A stretch of 5,808 nucleotides of DNA from Prevotellaceae bacterium. GTDB taxonomy: Bacteria; Bacteroidota; Bacteroidia; Bacteroidales; Bacteroidaceae. The stretch is from assembly GCA_030523505.1 (NCBI GenBank), contig JAUNIK010000184.1, positions 1 through 5,808 of the forward strand. The letters run 5' to 3'. A model generated the notes under the pieces. It was given only the letters and a program-made list of their open reading frames with translations, was not told the origin of the DNA and did not search any database. The position numbers and the translations under genes are program-made. Shown here in pieces: positions 1-4,807 of the stretch (within the stretch, counting starts at the first letter, position 1; each line of letters begins with the position of its first letter).

Positions 1-14
1 GGGGCGGGATTCCC

Positions 15-662
15 TTATTTCACTATTTCAAGCAAATCGCTGAAATGGTCGATAATGTTATCAGGATTACAACTACGGAGGTTGGACAATGTATCGTTGC
101 CATAGGTGACGGCACAGGTGGCAACACCGGCATTCTGCGCCATGAGGATATCATAGGTCATATCACCCACAACGAGTGCCTCTTCAGCGGGGATTCCAAA
201 ATGCTCAAGTGTTTTGAGCACCGGTTCGGCATTCGGTTTCGGATGTTCCACGCTCTCTGCCCCAAGCAGATACGAGAAAAGTCCTTCCATGCGAAGCGTC
301 ACGGTGTAGTTCTTCAGCGAGTCCACACATCGGCTGCTTGCTATGGTCAGGATGCATCCTGCTTCATGAAGGGCCATCAGCGTCTCGCGCACTCCCTCAA
401 AGAGAGTCACTGCATCAGGGGTGTTGTAGTTGTCGAACAACCGGCGGTAGGTGTCGGCATACAGTTCCGGAGTGAGGTCGGTATCAGCAAAAAGCACCGA
501 TGGCACGGCCACGAGGGGCAGTCCGATTGTTGACTGGCACTCTGCATCAGTGCGTGCAGGAAGTCCCAGTTCGCGGATAACAGCTTGCATGGTGTTGATG
601 ATTACACGGTTTGTATCTGCGATAGTTCCGTCGAAGTCGAAGATGATAAGCGAGTATTTCAT
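15..662 (-). CDS. HAD-superfamily phosphatase (phosphoglycolate phosphatase-like)
   Basis: This is a 215-residue cytoplasmic hydrolase predicted to remove phosphate from a small phosphorylated metabolite. All four HAD motifs are visible. Motif I is DFDGT, with nucleophile D9 and acid/base D11. Motif II is TIASSR, with S109 the likely Ser/Thr. Motif III is K142 in HPKPNAEP. Motif IV is GDMTYD, with D167 and D171 as metal ligands. The helical segment between motifs I and II (about 17-85) fits the C1 cap of the Gph/PpaX/beta-phosphoglucomutase subfamily, and the length is normal for that group. I chose the ATG at 662 over an in-frame ATG at 689 because a good promoter -7 box lies at 677-684, so transcription should start downstream of 689, and because motif I then sits at the usual N-terminal position. 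Substrate cannot be read from sequence; phosphoglycolate, pyrophosphate and sugar phosphates are all possible. The gene is divergent from the metallophosphoesterase. No terminator is visible in the 14 bases left of its stop. Confidence 0.93.
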   Translation of the reverse strand: MKYSLIIFDFDGTIADTNRVIINTMQAVIRELGLPARTDAECQSTIGLPLVAVPSVLFADTDLTPELYADTYRRLFDNYNTPDAVTLFEGVRETLMALHEAGCILTIASSRCVDSLKNYTVTLRMEGLFSYLLGAESVEHPKPNAEPVLKTLEHFGIPAEEALVVGDMTYDILMAQNAGVATCAVTYGNDTLSNLRSCNPDNIIDHFSDLLEIVK

Positions 663-676
663 AGGGATATTTTTAG

Positions 677-708
677 CAAAGATAGTCAATTTTTACGATA
701 TGACCAAA
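677..708 (-). promoter_or_regulatory. Bacteroidota-type promoter of the HAD phosphatase gene
   Basis: Read on the minus strand, a TTTG -33 box (705-708) is followed after exactly 20 nt by TATCTTTG (677-684), matching the Bacteroidota TAnnTTTG -7 consensus. Transcription should begin only a few bases upstream of the ATG at 662, giving a leader of roughly 10 nt. This placement decides the start codon of the gene. Confidence 0.8.
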
Positions 709-722
709 ACATCTCTGCCATG

Positions 723-756
723 TTTACACGAAAACAAAGATTTTATGTTATCTTTG
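723..756 (+). promoter_or_regulatory. Probable promoter of the metallophosphoesterase gene
   Basis: The sequence TATCTTTG at 749-756 is a full match to the -7 consensus TAnnTTTG. The best -33 candidate is the imperfect TTTA at 723-726, with a slightly long 22-nt spacer, so the promoter may be weaker or regulated. The predicted leader is about 35 nt and ends in an A-rich stretch without a Shine-Dalgarno sequence, as is usual in this phylum. The element lies next to the oppositely oriented HAD gene promoter without overlapping it. Confidence 0.65.
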
Positions 757-795
757 CAGTGCAATTTATAGAACCTGCCAAAAATCCAGAACAAT

Positions 796-2151
796 ATGAA
801 AAGACGAGATTTTATCAAGAAGTCAGCAGTAGCAGTTGGCGCATTGAGCGTCAGCCCTGTCGTGGCTACAGCAATGACTGCCAACAATGCATCATCGGCA
901 AATGACACAGCGAAAGCCTCATCTGACAAGGGCAAGGGGGCTCTCATCAACAGTGCTCCTGTGCTCCAAAACTATGCCGAAACGAGTATGGGTATTGCTT
1001 TCAGTGTTACCGACAATGCCAACGGATATGTCATCTACGGCGAGAAGGCCGACCTGTCGGATGGCAAGAAGGTGTGGTGTGGCGGTTATCGCGTCACCGA
1101 CATGAACAGCGAGGTGATGCAGATACGCCTCACAGGACTGAAACCGGCTACAAAATATTACTATCGTATCGGTGCTGACCGCATTCACTATGGTGGTGGT
1201 TACGACATGAAGATAATGGAGACGGTCGAGATGCCTGACATACACTCTTTCACTACTGCGGGCAAGAAGGCTACGAGCCATTTCTGTGTCATCAACGACA
1301 CTCATTCCGACTGGCCTGCTATGAGCGTGGTTGTTGATAAAGTGGCCGAACTGCAACCAACATGTGTGGTATGGAACGGTGATGCTACGAATGTGGAGGA
1401 GAAGATTGACAGCCTGAAAGAGATATTCCTGTATCCTGATATCAAGTGCAAGAACTTCGCTTCCGACATGCCTTATATCTTCAACCCGGGTAATCACGAG
1501 TCGCGTGGCCTTGCCAGCCGTCATCTTGAAAAGGTGTGGATGTATCGCCAACCTGAGGAGAGAAACAGCAGAGACTGGGACCTTGGTCGCAACTTCGCAG
1601 TGAGAATGGGCGACATAGCTCTCATTGGTCTCGACACAGCCGAGGACAAACTCGACAGCAATCCTATTTTCGCTAATCTGTTCAACAGTGAGGCTTACCG
1701 CGAGGCACAGACAACATGGCTTGCTGATGCATTGCAACGCGAGGAGATACGCACGGCTCCGTTCCTCGTTACATTCTGCCATATCCCACTCTATGACGAC
1801 AATCCTCGTTCTAATCCTGGTGATGTGCGTCCTAACGATGCCAGTCCTGAATATGACGATGACTATGCTGACTGGCAGCGCACCTGTGCTCAACTCTGGG
1901 CTCCGCTCTTGGAGAAGGCTCATTGCCAGTTGGTTGTCAGTGCGCATACCCACGCCTATAACTACTTCGCCCCAACGAAAGAGCGTCCGTGGGCACATAT
2001 CAGTGGTGGTGGTCACGGCATGAATGCCGACGACAAAAAAAGCTACCCTACCGTCATTGAGGGTAAGGTAGTCGATGGTAAACTGCTTGTACGTGTATTC
2101 AATGCACGCGATAACGTGCAGGTTGGAGAGTTTACTTACAAGCGTCGATAA
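796..2151 (+). CDS. Secreted calcineurin-like metallophosphoesterase with purple-acid-phosphatase-type N-terminal domain
   Basis: This 451-residue protein is predicted to be an exported metal-dependent phosphoesterase. It opens with a twin-arginine-type leader: RRDFIKK at residues 3-9, a hydrophobic stretch to about residue 24, and an ATA cleavage motif at 24-26. Residues about 55-155 look like the fibronectin-III-like domain of purple acid phosphatases, including LTGLKPATKYYYRIG. The catalytic domain carries the metallophosphatase motifs in order: D168-T-H170, G195-D196, G232-N-H-E235, H329 in FCHIP, and H384/H386 in AHTH. The last motif is usually GHxH; the Gly is Ala here but both histidines are kept. 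All expected metal ligands are present, so it is probably active, but the substrate (phosphomonoester, diester or nucleotide) is unknown. It has its own promoter. Its last 20 bp overlap the end of the convergent oxidoreductase gene, and its codons also contain that gene's apparent terminator. Confidence 0.92.
   Translation: MKRRDFIKKSAVAVGALSVSPVVATAMTANNASSANDTAKASSDKGKGALINSAPVLQNYAETSMGIAFSVTDNANGYVIYGEKADLSDGKKVWCGGYRVTDMNSEVMQIRLTGLKPATKYYYRIGADRIHYGGGYDMKIMETVEMPDIHSFTTAGKKATSHFCVINDTHSDWPAMSVVVDKVAELQPTCVVWNGDATNVEEKIDSLKEIFLYPDIKCKNFASDMPYIFNPGNHESRGLASRHLEKVWMYRQPEERNSRDWDLGRNFAVRMGDIALIGLDTAEDKLDSNPIFANLFNSEAYREAQTTWLADALQREEIRTAPFLVTFCHIPLYDDNPRSNPGDVRPNDASPEYDDDYADWQRTCAQLWAPLLEKAHCQLVVSAHTHAYNYFAPTKERPWAHISGGGHGMNADDKKSYPTVIEGKVVDGKLLVRVFNARDNVQVGEFTYKRR
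2034..2071 (-). terminator. Intrinsic terminator of the oxidoreductase gene, inside the opposing coding sequence
   Basis: Read on the minus strand, CTACCTTACC (2071-2062) pairs with GGTAGGGTAG (2052-2043) in a 10-bp stem with one G-U wobble and a 9-nt loop. The stem is followed by C and a run of seven T (2041-2035). This is a standard intrinsic terminator and begins 60 nt after the oxidoreductase stop codon at 2132. In plus-strand RNA the wobble becomes a C-A mismatch and there is no trailing U run, so the element is directional. The same bases encode residues around 414-426 of the metallophosphoesterase. Confidence 0.65.
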
Positions 2152-3106
2152 TCTTCATCACTGCGAGTGCGATGTCCTGATAATGGTTCACCGCCTCGTA
2201 GTTGCGAGTATCGTAGAGGGTTCGGATAGTGTCAAACTCATGGGCAAGGCGATGACCGAAGAAATTATGGTTTATTTCCTGCCGTTCCAGTTGCTTATGG
2301 TCTTCACCTGAGCGCAAGGTAACGGAAAAGCCTTTCAGAACACTCACCGGTCCCTCTACGCGTATTATTCCCTTATCGCCCTGAATCTGCGCATAAGGAT
2401 TACCGTAGCAATCCTTTCCTGCGGAACAAACACACTGGAAATCTGGATAGTGCATAACGAGGATGCCGGAAGTGTCAACACCATTGAAGCCGCGGTTTGG
2501 GTGATAGTCCACACTCTCCGGAGCTCCGAAGAGAGCCACCACGAAGTTGATGTTATATACATTAAGGTCGCGCAAAGCACCACCGCCACAGGCTGGATCG
2601 AATGCTGGAGCTATATCACCACGATAATAGCGGTCGAGGCGACTGGAATACTGCGAGTAGTCACATTCCACGAGTCGGATTCGTCCCAGTTGCTTCACCT
2701 TTTCTTTTAACGTGCGCATGTTAGGCATGTAAAGCAGCGACACCGCCTCGATGAGTATCAGGTTGTTCTCGCGAGCTATGCTGACAAGATGTTCGGTCTC
2801 TGCGTAGGTCATGCAGATTGGTTTTTCGAGTATCACATTCCTGCCGGCCTGCAATGCCTTCAGCGCATAGTCGTAATGGGCTGTGTTCACATTGGCTATA
2901 TACACAAAGTCGGACTGGTCTTCACGCAACAACTGTTCGTAGTCGGTAAACAACCGCGGTATCTTGAAATCGTAAGCCAACTGTCGGGCACGGCTGATAT
3001 TGCTGTGTGCAAATATCGACTGCACCTGAATATCCGGAAGTTCCGTGCGAAGCATCTTCAGCACTTCTTCCACTATCATTCCACTGCCAATAACACTGAG
3101 AGTCAT
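2132..3106 (-). CDS. Gfo/Idh/MocA-family NAD(P)-dependent oxidoreductase
   Basis: This 324-residue cytoplasmic protein is a predicted NAD(P)-linked dehydrogenase acting on a sugar, polyol or related hydroxyl compound. The N-terminal Rossmann fold shows the dinucleotide-binding glycines in VIGSGM (residues 5-10). The family signature EKP is at 94-96, where the lysine (K95) is the usual catalytic or proton-relay residue. The C-terminal alpha/beta domain includes GGGALRDLNVYNI (174-186), whose D180 and Y184 match the family active-site pattern GG-x-x-x-D-x-x-x-[HY]. Length is typical. This pattern is closest to the dihydrodiol dehydrogenase/xylose dehydrogenase-like branch, but substrate assignment is not possible from sequence alone. 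The ATG at 3106 lies just downstream of a -7 box at 3130-3137. The gene is convergent with and overlaps the metallophosphoesterase by 20 bp, and is divergent from gdhA. Confidence 0.92.
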   Translation of the reverse strand: MTLSVIGSGMIVEEVLKMLRTELPDIQVQSIFAHSNISRARQLAYDFKIPRLFTDYEQLLREDQSDFVYIANVNTAHYDYALKALQAGRNVILEKPICMTYAETEHLVSIARENNLILIEAVSLLYMPNMRTLKEKVKQLGRIRLVECDYSQYSSRLDRYYRGDIAPAFDPACGGGALRDLNVYNINFVVALFGAPESVDYHPNRGFNGVDTSGILVMHYPDFQCVCSAGKDCYGNPYAQIQGDKGIIRVEGPVSVLKGFSVTLRSGEDHKQLERQEINHNFFGHRLAHEFDTIRTLYDTRNYEAVNHYQDIALAVMKIIDACK

Positions 3107-3129
3107 AATCGTTGAATTGTTTGCAAATG

Positions 3130-3137
3130 CAAAGATA
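3130..3137 (-). promoter_or_regulatory. -7 promoter box of the oxidoreductase gene
   Basis: On the minus strand, TATCTTTG matches the Bacteroidota -7 consensus and lies 23 bp upstream of the ATG. No TTTG is found at the expected -33 distance; that position falls within a hexanucleotide repeat (3146-3175). The promoter therefore has only one clear half, which may mean low or activator-dependent expression. Confidence 0.6.
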
Positions 3138-3145
3138 ATAAAAAT

Positions 3146-3175
3146 AACGATAACGATAACGATGACGATGACATT
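3146..3175. repeat. Hexanucleotide tandem repeat (AACGAT)n in promoter region
   Basis: Three exact AACGAT units (3146-3163) are followed by GACGAT and a decayed GACATT unit (3164-3175), then a run of T. The array lies between the divergent oxidoreductase and gdhA genes and fills most of the -7 to -33 spacer of the oxidoreductase promoter. It could arise by slippage. With few and partly diverged units it may be fairly stable. Confidence 0.85.
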
Positions 3176-3253
3176 TTTTTGCCTTGATTTTATGAGAAAA
3201 ACTGCACAGTATTGACAAAGTGTGAAATTCTTAGAATATTTTTATCGTTTTTG

Positions 3254-3285
3254 TTTGGCGGTTCGGGGGAAAATACCTACATTTG
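3254..3285 (+). promoter_or_regulatory. Bacteroidota-type promoter of gdhA
   Basis: A TTTG -33 box (3254-3257) is separated by exactly 20 nt from TACATTTG (3278-3285), a full match to TAnnTTTG. Transcription should start near 3290, giving an A/T-rich leader of about 65 nt. The spacer contains a G run (CGGGGGA, about 3264-3270), unusual in an otherwise AT-rich region. Confidence 0.85.
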
Positions 3286-3311
3286 CACTTACCTAATAAC
3301 AATTTGTAAAC

Positions 3312-3346
3312 CTAACAATAAGAATCATAATAACTACTAACAATAA
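3312..3346 (+). repeat. Repeated CTAACAATAA in the gdhA leader
   Basis: The 10-mer CTAACAATAA occurs at 3312-3321 and again at 3337-3346, 25 bp apart, with a related CTAATAACAA just upstream at 3293-3302. All lie in the predicted untranslated leader and carry no G, so the leader should be unstructured. The leader has no Shine-Dalgarno sequence, and such A-rich open leaders are typical of well-translated Bacteroidota genes. A binding-site role is possible but unproven. Confidence 0.55.
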
Positions 3347-3355
3347 ACAAATACT

Positions 3356-4693
3356 ATGAATGTAAATAACATTATGCAGCAACTGGAGCAGAAGCATCCA
3401 GGTGAGTCAGAGTTCCTTCAGGCCGTTCGCGAAGTGCTTGTGTCTATTGAAGATGTCTATAACCAGCATCCTGAGTTCGAGAAGGCAAAGATCATCGAGC
3501 GTATGGTCGAGCCTGAGCGTATCATTACTTTCCGTGTGCCTTGGGTTGACGACAAGGGCGAAGTACAGGTGAACATCGGTTATCGTGTACAGTTCAACTC
3601 GGCAATCGGTCCTTACAAGGGTGCCCTCCGTTTCCATGCATCAGTAAACCTCAGTATATTGAAGTTCCTCGGTTTCGAGCAGACCTTCAAGAATGCTCTC
3701 ACCACACTGCCAATGGGTGGTGGTAAGGGTGGTTCCGACTTCTCTCCTCGCGGCAAGAGCGATGCAGAGATTATGCGTTTCTGCCATGCGTTCATGACTG
3801 AGTTGTATCGTTATATCGGTCCTGACGAGGATGTTCCTGCTGGTGATATCGGTGTTGGTACTCGCGAAATCGGTTATCTGTTCGGCATGTACAAGAAACT
3901 CACCCATCAGTTCCAGGGCGTGCTCACTGGCAAGGGCCTCGAATGGGGTGGCAGTCGCATCCGTCCTGAGGCTACCGGCTATGGTGCTCTCTACTTCGTT
4001 CAGAAGATGTGTCAGACTCACGGCATAGAATTCGCTGGCAAGACTATCGCCATCTCGGGCTTCGGCAATGTGGCATGGGGTGCTGCAAAGAAAGCAACAG
4101 AACTCGGTGCAAAGGTTGTCACCATCTCTGGTCCTGACGGTTATATCTACGACCCAACGGGAATCTCGGGCGAGAAGATCGACTATCTCCTTGAACTCCG
4201 TGCATCGGGCAACGACATCTGTGCTCCTTATGCAGAGGAATTCCCAGAGGCTACCTTCTTCCCTGGCAAGCGTCCTTGGGAGCAGAAGGTTGACATCGCT
4301 CTGCCTTGCGCTACCCAGAATGAGGTGAGCGGCGAGGATGCTGAGAACATCATAAAGAACGGTACACTGCTTGTTGCAGAGGTGTCGAACATGGGTTGCA
4401 CTGCCGAGGCTGCCGACAAGTTCCTCGAGAACAAGGTTATCTTTGCTCCTGGCAAGGCTGTCAATGCCGGTGGTGTAGCAACTTCTGGTCTTGAGATGAC
4501 ACAGAACTCAGAGCGTCTGGGCTGGTCGAACGAGGAAGTTGACGCTCGTCTGCACGGCATCATGGAAGGTATCCACGAGGCTTGCGTACAGTACGGCCGC
4601 CAGAAGGATGGTTACATCAACTATGTCAAGGGTGCCAACGTAGCCGGATTTATGAAGGTTGCAAGAGCAATGCTCGCTCAGGGCATTGTTTAA
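3356..4693 (+). CDS. gdhA: Glutamate dehydrogenase, hexameric family
   Basis: This 445-residue enzyme catalyses reversible reductive amination of 2-oxoglutarate with ammonium to L-glutamate in the cytoplasm. It is full length for the ~450-residue hexameric class. The substrate-binding and catalytic residues are visible: K88 in IGPYKGALRFH, K112 in FKNAL, catalytic K124 in PMGGGKGGSDF, and D164 in VPAGDIGVG. The coenzyme domain starts near residue 205 with the nucleotide-binding turn GFGNVAWG (235-242). The motif SGPDGYIYDP (258-267) follows the second strand and, with F236, resembles the clostridial NAD-dependent enzyme more than the E. coli NADP enzyme. The Prevotella ruminicola GdhA is reported to use both NADH and NADPH, so I leave coenzyme preference open. 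The gene has its own strong promoter and a downstream terminator, so it is monocistronic. Codon use favours a small set of codons, consistent with high expression. Confidence 0.97.
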   Translation: MNVNNIMQQLEQKHPGESEFLQAVREVLVSIEDVYNQHPEFEKAKIIERMVEPERIITFRVPWVDDKGEVQVNIGYRVQFNSAIGPYKGALRFHASVNLSILKFLGFEQTFKNALTTLPMGGGKGGSDFSPRGKSDAEIMRFCHAFMTELYRYIGPDEDVPAGDIGVGTREIGYLFGMYKKLTHQFQGVLTGKGLEWGGSRIRPEATGYGALYFVQKMCQTHGIEFAGKTIAISGFGNVAWGAAKKATELGAKVVTISGPDGYIYDPTGISGEKIDYLLELRASGNDICAPYAEEFPEATFFPGKRPWEQKVDIALPCATQNEVSGEDAENIIKNGTLLVAEVSNMGCTAEAADKFLENKVIFAPGKAVNAGGVATSGLEMTQNSERLGWSNEEVDARLHGIMEGIHEACVQYGRQKDGYINYVKGANVAGFMKVARAMLAQGIV

Positions 4694-4700
4694 ACACACG

Positions 4701-4730
4701 ACCCCTCCCCTGCCCTCCCCAGGGAGGGAG
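4701..4730. repeat. C-rich stretch with short CCCTCCC/GGGAGGG hairpin
   Basis: Immediately after gdhA lies a pyrimidine-rich stretch (4701-4720) in which CCCTCCC (4713-4719) and GGGAGGG (4722-4728) can pair around a two-base spacer, so in practice about 6 bp with a 4-nt loop. Its composition is very different from the flanking AT-rich DNA. It is not followed by a T run, so it is a poor terminator on its own. It may be a copy of a dispersed intergenic repeat; this cannot be tested from one window. Confidence 0.5.
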
Positions 4731-4748
4731 ATAGGTATGCTACATAAA

Positions 4749-4782
4749 AATAATCCCTGTGGAACGGTCCACAGGGATTATT
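4749..4782. terminator. Bidirectional intrinsic terminator between convergent genes
   Basis: A perfect 15-bp inverted repeat, AATAATCCCTGTGGA and its complement, encloses a 4-nt loop (ACGG, 4764-4767). It starts 56 nt after the gdhA stop and ends 26 nt from the stop of the minus-strand gene. The minus-strand transcript continues into TTATTTTTATG, a good U tract; the plus-strand transcript continues into a looser U-rich ATTATTCTATTTAT. It should serve both genes. Confidence 0.88.
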
Positions 4783-4807
4783 CTATTTATATAAGGTGTT
4801 TCAATGA

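Noticed and set aside
663..689. Longer HAD phosphatase beginning at the ATG at 689 (extra MTIFAKNIP).
   Set aside because: The -7 promoter box at 677-684 lies inside that extension, and the catalytic motif is correctly placed from the ATG at 662.
919..2016. A 365-codon open frame antisense to the metallophosphoesterase.
   Set aside because: It lies wholly opposite a gene with all catalytic motifs, its translation is rich in His/Arg/Val with no recognisable domain, and it has no promoter; it is a codon-bias shadow.
2922..3218. A 98-codon minus-strand frame whose translation reads HRHRYRYRYFYY.
   Set aside because: The peptide is simply the hexanucleotide repeat translated, and the frame runs into the oxidoreductase out of frame.
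3212..3240. A sigma-70-like TTGACA (3212-3217) with AATATT 17 bp downstream, ahead of gdhA.
   Set aside because: Bacteroidota do not use the TTGACA/TATAAT consensus, and a full TTTG/TAnnTTTG promoter lies closer to the gene.
3641..4021. A 126-codon minus-strand frame inside gdhA.
   Set aside because: Antisense to highly conserved glutamate dehydrogenase codons, with no promoter or domain of its own.
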